A stretch of 23,983 nucleotides of DNA, taken from IMG/VR virus record IMGVR_UViG_3300032299_000147, positions 1-23,983 of that record; one strand, given 5' to 3'. Position numbers and translations under genes: made by a program. This document shows, piece by piece, positions 16,923 to 23,110 of the stretch. The notes beneath the pieces are model-generated. The model saw only the letters and a program-made list of their open reading frames with translations, had not been told where the DNA came from and did not search any database. This DNA comes from a virus. The number at the start of each line of letters is the position of its first letter. Position 1 is the first letter of the stretch.

Positions 16923-17153
16923 TTAACTTGTTGGATAATTTAAACCGCTACCATCACCAGCTAAAGGTATTCTCAATGAACCTCTGCCTAATCTAGTTCT
17001 AGATTTATTAGATGCGGATTGTCCTGCTTCTGAATTTTCTCCTGCTACCTGAGGTGACATTTGTTTTTTACCTGCCACACCTTGAGTAACGATTGGTGGT
17101 GTAGGTGGTAAAGGTTCTGGTGCTGGGGGAGCTTTAGGGCTACTTGGACACAT
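16923..17153 (-). CDS. Small gp7.3-like tail/host-range protein
   Basis: The 76-residue protein has a Pro-rich N-terminus (PKAPPAPEPLPPTPP, 6-20). Its C-terminus, NKSRTRLGRGSLRIPLAGDGSGLN (49-72; core RTRLGRGSLRI), resembles the end of T7 gp7.3 (KKARAGGKKSLSV, then SSGGGINI). gp7.3 is a small structural protein at the tail, also called a tail assembly or host-range protein, encoded just before the portal gene as here. ATG 17153 has AGGAG about 10 bases upstream, in the 3' end of the preceding small gene. The Pro-rich part has no match I recognise. Confidence 0.6.
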   Translation of the reverse strand: MCPSSPKAPPAPEPLPPTPPIVTQGVAGKKQMSPQVAGENSEAGQSASNKSRTRLGRGSLRIPLAGDGSGLNYPTS

Positions 17154-17157
17154 ATTA

Positions 17158-17337
17158 TTAATTCTCCTGTTGAATGTTGTATTGATTGATTAAATGAGTA
17201 ACGACTGACCTTTGTCCTGATTTGTAATAAATTTCTTTTTCAGAATCTTTTAAATCCGCACATTTGTCAGGGAATAGACTATTGAGATACTTTATTAGTT
17301 CTTCCTTAATAATTGGTATTTTTACCTTGTTATCCAT
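17158..17337 (-). CDS. Hypothetical small protein, 59 residues
   Basis: An ATG at 17337 with a strong AGGAG six bases upstream opens a 59-codon frame ending in TAA at 17160-17158. The product starts MDNKVKIPIIKEELIKYL and contains FPDKCADLKDSEKEIYYKSGQRSVVTHLI (22-50; core KSGQRSVVTHLI), the segment most likely to be a conserved core. I recall similar SGQRSVV-type small proteins in marine podoviruses but cannot name a function. The gene fills the gap between the DUF6378-like and gp7.3-like genes, so the strong ribosome binding site and exact fit support it as real. Confidence 0.7.
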   Translation of the reverse strand: MDNKVKIPIIKEELIKYLNSLFPDKCADLKDSEKEIYYKSGQRSVVTHLINQYNIQQEN

Positions 17338-17347
17338 TGACTACTCC

Positions 17348-17362
17348 TAAAGTGGCACTTTA
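17348..17362 (-). promoter_or_regulatory. Small hairpin beside a ribosome binding site
   Basis: The minus strand holds UAAAGU-GCC-ACUUUA, a perfect 6-bp stem whose last A is the first base of the AGGAG that serves the 59-codon gene. It lies in the 33-base gap after the DUF6378-like gene. It could mask or expose the ribosome binding site, but the stem is AT-rich and weak. Confidence 0.25.
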
Positions 17363-17370
17363 TTGTTTTT

Positions 17371-17631
17371 TTACTCATTCAGTTCTCCTGCTATTGCCGA
17401 ATAACCACAGGCATCAATATAATCGTCATCATTATGGTTACCTGCTTTAGTTCTAGCTAATTTTAGTAAAACCATAAGAATAGCTACGTCTTTAGCTGTT
17501 AATGGATAATCTAAGTAAGCACTCCAAAGAGAAGCAATATTCTGGTGATTAACTTTCTTATCACCATGAGTTTTACTTCTATCGGTACTAACTAGCTTTT
17601 CTGCTGTTTGCAGTATTTGTGAAGTCTTCAT
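17371..17631 (-). CDS. DUF6378-like protein
   Basis: From ATG 17631 the product is 86 residues: MKTSQILQTAEKLVSTDR, then THGD (21-24), NIASLWSAYL (31-40), AKDVAILMVLLKLART (46-61), and DDDYIDACGYSAI (68-80). This order, with an Asp/His-containing helix followed by a D-x-x-D-x-x-GY helix, is that of DUF6378, an all-alpha phage family that resembles MazG-type nucleotide pyrophosphohydrolases. A role in nucleotide clean-up is inference only. A GTG at 17679 would give 16 more residues, but they would be read out of frame through the exonuclease end and are not family-like. Even from 17631 the gene overlaps the exonuclease by 44 bases. Confidence 0.7.
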   Translation of the reverse strand: MKTSQILQTAEKLVSTDRSKTHGDKKVNHQNIASLWSAYLDYPLTAKDVAILMVLLKLARTKAGNHNDDDYIDACGYSAIAGELNE

Positions 17632-18403
17632 ATCTATAGTTCCAAAGTTTTGGTTTGTTTGTTTTAAAATTATATTCACCAGCTCTTAATATTCTTGCCA
17701 TTCTAGCTTGATGGTAAGCATCATCAGGGACATATTTGTTTCTTAAAAATTCAGCTACAACAGCTTCCCATAAGTCATCAATATTTTTCTTATCTAATAA
17801 TACTCTAGATGCTTTAACAGCTCCTACACCAACACAACCTTTGTAACCATCGGCTTGGTCTCCAACTAATACTTGAGTGCAGAAATTATAATCAGCTTTG
17901 TTAGCATCTACATATTCAATGCTGTCATCTATTATAAAACAATGCCAACCAGCTATTGTTCTCATGTCTTTATCACCAGATACTATCACACACTTATCTT
18001 TATAATCTCCAGTAGCTAATAGCCCAAGAACATCATCACCTTCTAAATTTTTAAATGATTGAGTTTTAAATTGAGTACCAACCCATTCTTTTAATTCATT
18101 ATAGCAAACAGGTTTTCTAATATTCTTACGATATGATTTATATGTGCTATCTAACTCTTTTCTAAAATTATTTTTATCTGAGAAACAAATTAGAGTATCT
18201 TTAGATTTTGTAAGTTGCATATAGTATGCCATAGACTGTACCCATAATTGTTTACATAAGTTAAAATCACAATGTAATGTCCAGTCATCATTACCCCAAT
18301 TAACAGGTTCTTCTTGTGAAGAAGTAATCTTGTAAGCAAGTAAATCACCATCAACTAACATTATTTTATTTTTGTTAGCATTAAATTCATTTAAGTTTTT
18401 CAT
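17588..18403 (-). CDS. 6: 5'-3' exonuclease (T7 gp6-like, FEN family)
   Basis: The 271-residue enzyme degrades duplex DNA from 5' ends and removes RNA primers; in T7 it also supplies nucleotides from host DNA. FEN/PIN metal-binding motifs are all present: LVDGD (16-20), CFSD (73-76), EGDD (121-124), SGDKD (142-146) and GDQADGYKG (181-189), followed by a helix-three-turn-helix GVGAVKAS (192-199). The C-terminal MARILRAGEYNF (235-246) matches T7 gp6 MARILRFNEYNF. ATG 18403 overlaps the stop of the preceding gene as ATGA. The 3' end overlaps the next gene by 44 bases. Confidence 0.93.
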   Translation of the reverse strand: MKNLNEFNANKNKIMLVDGDLLAYKITSSQEEPVNWGNDDWTLHCDFNLCKQLWVQSMAYYMQLTKSKDTLICFSDKNNFRKELDSTYKSYRKNIRKPVCYNELKEWVGTQFKTQSFKNLEGDDVLGLLATGDYKDKCVIVSGDKDMRTIAGWHCFIIDDSIEYVDANKADYNFCTQVLVGDQADGYKGCVGVGAVKASRVLLDKKNIDDLWEAVVAEFLRNKYVPDDAYHQARMARILRAGEYNFKTNKPKLWNYRYEDFTNTANSRKAS

Positions 18404-18684
18404 TTTTTATTTCCTTTTATTTCAATCATTTCAACAATGCAGGAAGTAGGTAAAACATTCCTGTCTCCATAAGCTGTAATTCTAAAATGTTCATCAACAG
18501 AATAAGAAGCAAATGTTCTTACAAATTGTTTATTTTTAGAAAATACAAATCCTTCAATTACACAATGCTCAGGAAAGAATTTTTCAAAATCATGTCTATC
18601 TGCCCAACCTGTATCGCCAGTAGGGTCAATGAAAACTATCTTATATTTTTTATACAGTTCTATCTCTTTCAGTTTTAAGCTCAT
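18400..18684 (-). CDS. Hypothetical protein, 94 residues
   Basis: The product has the conserved-looking core YKIVFIDPTGDTGWADRHDFEKF (14-36; centre DPTGDTGW) and FVRTFASYS (54-62), then FRITAYGDRNVLP (67-79). I recall similar small proteins with a GD-x-GW motif and a R-TFAS-Y motif in other T7-like phages, but no function. ATG 18684 has AGGA about 8 bases upstream. The gene starts inside the preceding 57-codon gene (35-base overlap) and ends in an ATGA overlap with the exonuclease, so it belongs to the replication operon. Confidence 0.75.
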   Translation of the reverse strand: MSLKLKEIELYKKYKIVFIDPTGDTGWADRHDFEKFFPEHCVIEGFVFSKNKQFVRTFASYSVDEHFRITAYGDRNVLPTSCIVEMIEIKGNKK

Positions 18685-18823
18685 CTTTATATCCTTTGAT
18701 TATTGTTTTAAGATTTTCTATTTCCTCATTCATTCTATCCATCACGTCTTCACATCTGCACTCATGCTTTACTTCTTTACTGACGTGAGAATTTTTTTTG
18801 TAAAAGAAAGATTTGTTTGTCAT
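18650..18823 (-). CDS. Hypothetical small coiled-coil protein, 57 residues
   Basis: ATG 18823-18821 shares its A with the stop of the preceding gene (TAATG) and has GGAG 7 bases upstream. The 57-codon frame ends in TAA at 18652-18650. The product begins MTNKSFFYKKNSHVSKEV and has HECRCED (20-26), with two Cys and one His close together. It then has a charged helix, MDRMNEEIENLKTIIKGYKD (29-48), likely a coiled coil. No family is recognised. The ribosome binding site and the exact stop-start coupling make it a real gene despite its size. Confidence 0.7.
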   Translation of the reverse strand: MTNKSFFYKKNSHVSKEVKHECRCEDVMDRMNEEIENLKTIIKGYKDELKTERDRTV

Positions 18824-19206
18824 TATTTTTCTCCGAATTGTTTTATTTGAATGTAAAAATCTACGAGGTCTTTAGCTGGTACGACATAACCAACAGACGT
18901 ATAGGCATCTCCACCTCTTTTAAGTGGATAACCAATTACAAATTTCTTTAATAATTTTAATGGAATACCAATGAATATCTGTTCTTTTCTCTTACCTACC
19001 TCTAAGAAGAATACCCAGTACCTAGCTTTAGATACTTCAATACCTGAAGGTTTTCCTCTACTTTCCTTTTCAATAAATATATTAGAAGTCTTCTTCCATA
19101 ATCTATCTGCTTTTATCTCAACAGTTCCTTCTACTATTTTTTGAAATTCGTTTTCGTACTTTTGACCAAATGCCAAATCTAAATCAAACTTGTTAGTGTG
19201 TTTCAC
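18823..19206 (-). CDS. PD-(D/E)XK nuclease-like protein
   Basis: The 127-residue protein has FDLDLAFGQKYENEF (7-21), then VEIKADRLWKKTSNIFIE (29-46; the E-x-K pair is E30 and K32) and SRGKPSGIEVSKARYW (49-64). A Glu-containing helix, an E-x-K strand and a following N-I-x-I-E strand fit the PD-(D/E)XK fold as seen in small phage proteins I recall with the same RGKPSGI motif. It may cut or process DNA next to the polymerase; activity and substrate are unknown. Start is GTG 19206, inside the last 14 bases of the polymerase gene, with AGGAAG about 9 bases upstream. It ends in a TAATG overlap. Confidence 0.6.
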   Translation of the reverse strand: MKHTNKFDLDLAFGQKYENEFQKIVEGTVEIKADRLWKKTSNIFIEKESRGKPSGIEVSKARYWVFFLEVGKRKEQIFIGIPLKLLKKFVIGYPLKRGGDAYTSVGYVVPAKDLVDFYIQIKQFGEK

Positions 19207-20959
19207 TCCAATTACTTCCTATTTTCATTTCACCTGCCAATGGACATCTAAAATTAAAATGTTTTCTTGTTAGTTCAAAAGTCAAGGAAGCTATAGTTTT
19301 AAAATGTTCTATCTTTTCTTTCCTAACTACAAATTGCATTTCATCATGTATGTGGAGAACCATTGCGTAGTCCTGACCAAACACAAACCCATTACGAATT
19401 AGATTGTCGTTAATAATTATTGTTCCTTGCTTAACAAGCAAAGCTCCAGCAGATTGGATAAGAGTATTTAAAACACTATACTCTGCACGACATATAAGTT
19501 TTCTTCCATCAATACCTTTGACATAGCCAAGATTTCTAAATTTATTTTGAGCTACATCTATTAAAGTTTTTAAAGATGGCAAAACTTCTACAAATCTTTT
19601 TCTTATTCTTTCAGCTTCCGCATTAGAGACGTTAAGAATTTCGCTAATTCTTTTACTTCCAGCACCATATATGAAAGCATATATAAAAGTTTTAGCTTGA
19701 GAACGTGAGGATAATCCGAGAGCAAGTTGATTGGCGGTATGTATATCATCTTCAAGTAATTTCTTTTGAAATTCCCCATTGTCAAAATTATAAAGGTAAT
19801 GACTAAGGACACGAAGCTCAAGACCAGAAAAATCAATACCACACATAACCATATTGGTAGGAGCAATAAACAACTTACGAAATTCGCTACCATATAAACT
19901 GTCTTTACTTGGTACTTGTGCAAGGTTTGGCGAGTGATGCGTACATCTTCCTGTAACTGCTCCGTTGGTGATAACTTTCCCATAAATTTTATTGTTCCTT
20001 GTTAATTTTAAATATGCTTGTTCACCTTCTGCAAGTTGTGAAATTCTTTTCTGTATTAAAAAATGCTCAGATAATATTTTAGCTTCAGGATAAGGAAGTT
20101 CATTTAATATCTTTTCATTTACTTCTACTTTACCTGTTGCGGTAAAATGTTTTGGTTTCCAACCTAATAAGACTTGAAGTCTATTAGCAATGTGGTCTCT
20201 TGAATTTGGATTGAATACTTCAGTTATATACTTTTTAACTGGTACACCTTTTTTATAACCTAAAGTTTTGTTGTCTCTCTTAGGTCTAACAGTCCTGTCA
20301 AATCGTTCCCAGTTTGGGAAGGTTAAAGCTAGTTTTTGTTCCAGCTCTAACCTTCTTTTCGTAAGGGATTGATATAGCCACTCAGAAGCGGTCACATCAA
20401 AATCTACCCCATAATCCTCTTGTTTCTTAATCCAGTAAGCAAACTTATGCTCTAATTCTATAGCTTCTTTAGAGTAGTTTTGGTTCTTAATAAGTTTAAA
20501 TAACTTGTCTGTAATCTCTACATCTCTCTCACAATAGTCTTGCATTGCTTGAGACCATTCTTGAAAATCTTCTTTATCTTTAAAGTCACCTTTTAATAAA
20601 CCAAATCTATAACCATAACTTTCAATAGAATGTTTACCTATAAGTTTAGGTGGGAAAGAATTTAACTTACAGTCTTGTTCAATTCTATTTGTCCAAATTA
20701 GTCTGCTTAATAATAATGTATCAACTACTTCACCATTAAATTTAAAACCATAGACTTTATCTAAAGCAGGTAAGTCAAAAGAAAGTATGTTGTGACCGAT
20801 TAAAGTTTTAGCATTTTTAATTAATTCTAAACCTTCTTTAATATTTTTAGGATTAAATGAATAGAGTTTATTTGTTTCTGTATCTTTACAAACTAAGCAA
20901 TGAATTTTGTTTAATTTATCTAAGAAACCATTTGTTTCAACGTCTATTACTAATTTCAT
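19193..20959 (-). CDS. 5: DNA polymerase, family A (T7 gp5-like)
   Basis: The 588-residue replicative polymerase has an N-terminal 3'-5' exonuclease: IDVET (D6, E8), FDLPALDK (D62) and YCERDVEITDK (D146). The polymerase domain has motif A GIDFSGLELR (D376), motif B RSQAKTFIYAFIYGAG (R419, K423, Y427) and motif C HIHDEMQ (H538, D539, E540). The C-terminus HFNFRCPL-x5-KIGSNWSETH matches T7. T7 gp5 has 704 residues. A large part of the shortfall is in the thumb, where only about 31 residues lie between PNW (215-217) and FNPNSRDHI (249-257), so the thioredoxin-binding loop is much reduced. ATG 20959 follows the stop of the upstream frame-shifted reading by one base. Confidence 0.96.
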   Translation of the reverse strand: MKLVIDVETNGFLDKLNKIHCLVCKDTETNKLYSFNPKNIKEGLELIKNAKTLIGHNILSFDLPALDKVYGFKFNGEVVDTLLLSRLIWTNRIEQDCKLNSFPPKLIGKHSIESYGYRFGLLKGDFKDKEDFQEWSQAMQDYCERDVEITDKLFKLIKNQNYSKEAIELEHKFAYWIKKQEDYGVDFDVTASEWLYQSLTKRRLELEQKLALTFPNWERFDRTVRPKRDNKTLGYKKGVPVKKYITEVFNPNSRDHIANRLQVLLGWKPKHFTATGKVEVNEKILNELPYPEAKILSEHFLIQKRISQLAEGEQAYLKLTRNNKIYGKVITNGAVTGRCTHHSPNLAQVPSKDSLYGSEFRKLFIAPTNMVMCGIDFSGLELRVLSHYLYNFDNGEFQKKLLEDDIHTANQLALGLSSRSQAKTFIYAFIYGAGSKRISEILNVSNAEAERIRKRFVEVLPSLKTLIDVAQNKFRNLGYVKGIDGRKLICRAEYSVLNTLIQSAGALLVKQGTIIINDNLIRNGFVFGQDYAMVLHIHDEMQFVVRKEKIEHFKTIASLTFELTRKHFNFRCPLAGEMKIGSNWSETH

Positions 20960-20960
20960 A

Positions 20961-21100
20961 TTAATTTATTTTGTAACAACCAGTGAGAACTATTCTCTCA
21001 CCATTGTACGTTAATTTATTTTTTGTAAATTTTTCTATTGCTTGAGTGCAGGTATCACCTTTATCTATTGATAAAGTATAAGTTTGGTTATCTGTTTTTA
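20961..21100 (-). other. -1 frame continuation of the small membrane protein gene
   Basis: Starting with ATA at 21101-21099, the -1 frame stays open for 46 codons and ends in TAA at 20963-20961, one base before the polymerase ATG. It reads IKTDNQTYTLSIDKGDTC, then a charged helix-like AIEKFTKNK and GERIVLTGCYKIN. Composition and the tight stop-start spacing are those of a coding region. It has no start codon of its own, so it could be made only as an extension of the upstream frame. Joined to that frame it would give a 101-residue membrane-anchored protein with two Cys in the outer part. Confidence 0.55.
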
Positions 21101-21265
21101 TAAAAAAAAATATTTAGCTAAACTAAATTGTTTAGTTACGATGTAAACAAAAGCTACCAGAACTAATATAAATATAACTATTGCAAAAATATTTCTTATA
21201 CGTTCAGTTCTTGCAATTTGTCTAGCAACTTGTTCTCTAAATTTTTGTAAAATAAAATTATCCAT
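21098..21265 (-). CDS. Small single-pass membrane protein, 55 residues (frame likely continues by -1 shift)
   Basis: ATG 21265 opens a 55-codon frame ending in TAA at 21100-21098. The product starts MDNFILQKFREQVARQIART, a basic amphipathic part (Arg at 10, 15, 19, 22, 24). A membrane segment NIFAIVIFILVLVAFVYIV (25-43) and a short tail KQFSLAKYFFL follow. Positive charges before the segment predict N-inside, C-outside. The frame stops right after a run of nine T, while the -1 frame is open for another 46 codons. It sits between the 89-codon gene and the polymerase. Its function is unknown; small membrane proteins at this place in T7-like phages may act on the host envelope. Confidence 0.6.
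   Translation of the reverse strand: MDNFILQKFREQVARQIARTERIRNIFAIVIFILVLVAFVYIVTKQFSLAKYFFL
21101..21107 (-). promoter_or_regulatory. Candidate -1 slippery heptamer U UUU UUA
   Basis: In the frame of the small membrane protein the mRNA reads UAU UUU UUU UUA UAA, so U UUU UUA stands in the exact register of a canonical X XXY YYZ heptamer, with a stop codon next to it. A 7-bp hairpin CUUUAUC-AAUA-GAUAAAG lies downstream at 21076-21059, about 24 bases after the heptamer. That is farther than the usual 5-9 bases, so the stimulator is doubtful. A missing T in a homopolymer is the main alternative. Confidence 0.4.
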
Positions 21266-21267
21266 AA

Positions 21268-21537
21268 TTAATGTATTTGAGTTATTGTTATTTTATCTGT
21301 ACTTGGGAGAAACTCTGCTATGCTTGTCATTGCTTTTGAAATTACTTTCTTAGCTTCGGCATCTCCACACATTATAACTGGAAAAACATTTTCATATCTA
21401 ATTGCATTATAGATTGCAGTCATAATAGTTTGACAAGTTTCATACACAACTTGCTTCTGTTCTATAGACAGACTTAAGTAATCTGGTTTCTCAACTAGAT
21501 AACCTAATATAAATTTTCCTAATATTTGTTTATTCAT
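21268..21537 (-). CDS. Hypothetical protein, 89 residues
   Basis: The ATG at 21537 (preceded in frame by a TTG) lies inside the end of the primase-helicase gene as ATGAATAA, with AAGG about 8 bases upstream, so the two are translationally coupled. The product starts MNKQILGKFILGYLVEKPDY and continues with helices around YETCQTIMTAIYNAIRYE (33-50) and PVIMCGDAEAKKVISKAM (53-70). It has no membrane segment and no recognised family. The stop TAA at 21270-21268 lies 2 bases before the start of the small membrane protein gene. Confidence 0.75.
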   Translation of the reverse strand: MNKQILGKFILGYLVEKPDYLSLSIEQKQVVYETCQTIMTAIYNAIRYENVFPVIMCGDAEAKKVISKAMTSIAEFLPSTDKITITQIH

Positions 21538-23110
21538 CAAATGTACCTTCTGTTAATCTTCCTGTTTGTTTGTCGTAAATTAATGTTGTTGCAATTCCAG
21601 TGTCACCACTGAACCTGTTCTTTAAAACTCTAACTTGCATTACATTGCTATCGCTTTCAGATTGTTGATTTCTTTCAAAACCAATTACTGCATCTGATAA
21701 TTGAGCTAATGAGTGAGAACCTCTTAATTGATTTAAAGAAGTAACTTGTCCTTCTTCATGTCCTTTACCTTCAGGTCTTTTTAAGTGTGAGACAACAAAC
21801 ATTGCACACTTTAATTCTTCAACTAAACTTCTTAGTTTAGTCATTGTGTTGTCTATTAATCTTCTCTCATCACCTTCTTCTATGCCTGAAATAACAATAG
21901 ATATGTGGTCTAAGAATATAACTTTGCAGTCTAACCCTTGTACCATATAGCGAATACGACCTATTAAATCTTCACTATCACTAGAACCAAAGTGGTCGTA
22001 GAAACAAATCTTATCTTTTATATTTTCCCAAGCAGTAACAATAAGTTCTTCTGGTATTGTTTTCTTTACTTCAGGATTATGTATTGGAGCATTAAGTGGG
22101 ATTGAAACAATTCCTCTAATACTTCTCTTAACACTTTCTTCTAAAGCAATGTAACCAACTTTAAATCCTCTACTAATAATGTCATAAGCAATTTCTCTAC
22201 ATACTTGAGATTTACCTGTGCCTGAACCAGCAGTTAATAATGTAAGTTCTCCAAATCTTATTCCTGAAAGTTTTTGATTTAAACCATTCCAACAATAAGG
22301 AATACTTTCAGATGCTTCATCTATAAGTAATAATTCTTTTGTATCTTCTCCTAATATAATTCCTTGAGGTGTATATGGTTTAGCTCCCCATATTGCGTCT
22401 ATAACTTTATCACCTTTGTTATCTAATAATAATTCGTTAGCATCTTTACCATGAAGTTTTGCAATCTTAACTTTCTTAACTGGAAGAATTGATGCACAAT
22501 CAATGGAAGCAGAAATACCTGCTTCATCGTTGTCAAACATAAGAACAATGCTGTCAAACTTAGAAAGCCATTCTAATTCTTTTTTAATATATTTTTTAGC
22601 TGATGTAGCTCCTGATGGTACAGAGACAACTGGATATTTATTATTCTGAAGTTGGGAAACAGACATAGCATCTATCTCCCCTTCAGTTATGATAACCATT
22701 CTACCGCCATCTCTCCAGCTTTGTTGTCCAAAGAGAGTGATTGAATTTACATCACCTAGCCAAATAAAAGATTTATCAACGAATCTTAAATGTTGGGCTA
22801 CTTTCTTATAACTTTTATCAAAGTAGTTTGCGATATGAACTGGCTTATCTTTGTAAAAACCAATTTCATAATTAAATACTTTACAGGTATCTGAGTTAAT
22901 TTTTCTTTTTGGTAATGCTTGTATTGTTCCGTCAATCATATCAGTCCTTACTTTTGGAATTTGTGTTGTGTCTTGTGGTGCGTTAAAATATTTTGTTTCT
23001 TTGCAACCGAAGCAATGTGTGTGGTCTGTATAGACACCTAAATTATCCTTAGAACCGCAATCAGGACAAGGAGAGTGTCTTATAAAAGAACTTTCATTAT
23101 TAGAGTTCAC
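21530..23110 (-). CDS. 4: DNA primase-helicase (T7 gp4-like)
   Basis: The 526-residue bifunctional protein makes RNA primers and unwinds DNA at the fork as a hexamer. It has a zinc-binding domain (C15, C18, C33, C36), a TOPRIM primase domain with ITEGEID (141-147) and MFDNDEAG (191-198), KDANE (222-226), and a RecA-like helicase. The helicase shows Walker A GSGTGKS (295-301), Walker B VIFLDH (397-402), SHLKRP (441-446), HEEG and QLRGSHSLAQLSD (461-473), and FERNQQ (478-483). All have T7 gp4 counterparts. T7 gp4 (566 residues) ends in an acidic tail with terminal Phe; here the protein stops at TEGTFDE with no such tail. Start is GTG 23110, overlapping the amidase by 11 bases. An internal ATG at codon 58 has its own ribosome binding site. 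Confidence 0.96.
   Translation of the reverse strand: MNSNNESSFIRHSPCPDCGSKDNLGVYTDHTHCFGCKETKYFNAPQDTTQIPKVRTDMIDGTIQALPKRKINSDTCKVFNYEIGFYKDKPVHIANYFDKSYKKVAQHLRFVDKSFIWLGDVNSITLFGQQSWRDGGRMVIITEGEIDAMSVSQLQNNKYPVVSVPSGATSAKKYIKKELEWLSKFDSIVLMFDNDEAGISASIDCASILPVKKVKIAKLHGKDANELLLDNKGDKVIDAIWGAKPYTPQGIILGEDTKELLLIDEASESIPYCWNGLNQKLSGIRFGELTLLTAGSGTGKSQVCREIAYDIISRGFKVGYIALEESVKRSIRGIVSIPLNAPIHNPEVKKTIPEELIVTAWENIKDKICFYDHFGSSDSEDLIGRIRYMVQGLDCKVIFLDHISIVISGIEEGDERRLIDNTMTKLRSLVEELKCAMFVVSHLKRPEGKGHEEGQVTSLNQLRGSHSLAQLSDAVIGFERNQQSESDSNVMQVRVLKNRFSGDTGIATTLIYDKQTGRLTEGTFDE
22937..22949 (-). promoter_or_regulatory. Internal ribosome binding site and start (gp4B-like) in the primase-helicase gene
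   Basis: Codon 58 of the primase-helicase gene is ATG (22939-22937) and is preceded by TAAGGA with a 5-base spacer, a better signal than the one before the full-length GTG start. Translation from here would remove the zinc-binding domain (ends near residue 36) and keep the TOPRIM and helicase domains. T7 gene 4 makes a 4B helicase from an internal start at codon 64. Confidence 0.6.

Noticed and set aside
17632-17679. GTG at 17679 as start of the DUF6378-like gene
   Set aside because: It would add 16 residues that are an out-of-frame reading of the exonuclease end. The ATG at 17631 matches the expected family start better.
19603-19983. 126-codon minus-strand frame inside the polymerase gene
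   Set aside because: It is fully contained in the conserved polymerase domain in another frame, and its product is low-complexity hydrophobic.
21059-21076. 7-bp hairpin as stimulator of the -1 shift
   Set aside because: The stem is perfect, but it begins about 24 bases after the heptamer and is AU-rich, so it is not counted as strong support.
21538-21540. TTG as start of the 89-residue gene
   Set aside because: The next codon is ATG with better spacing from AAGG, so the ATG was taken.
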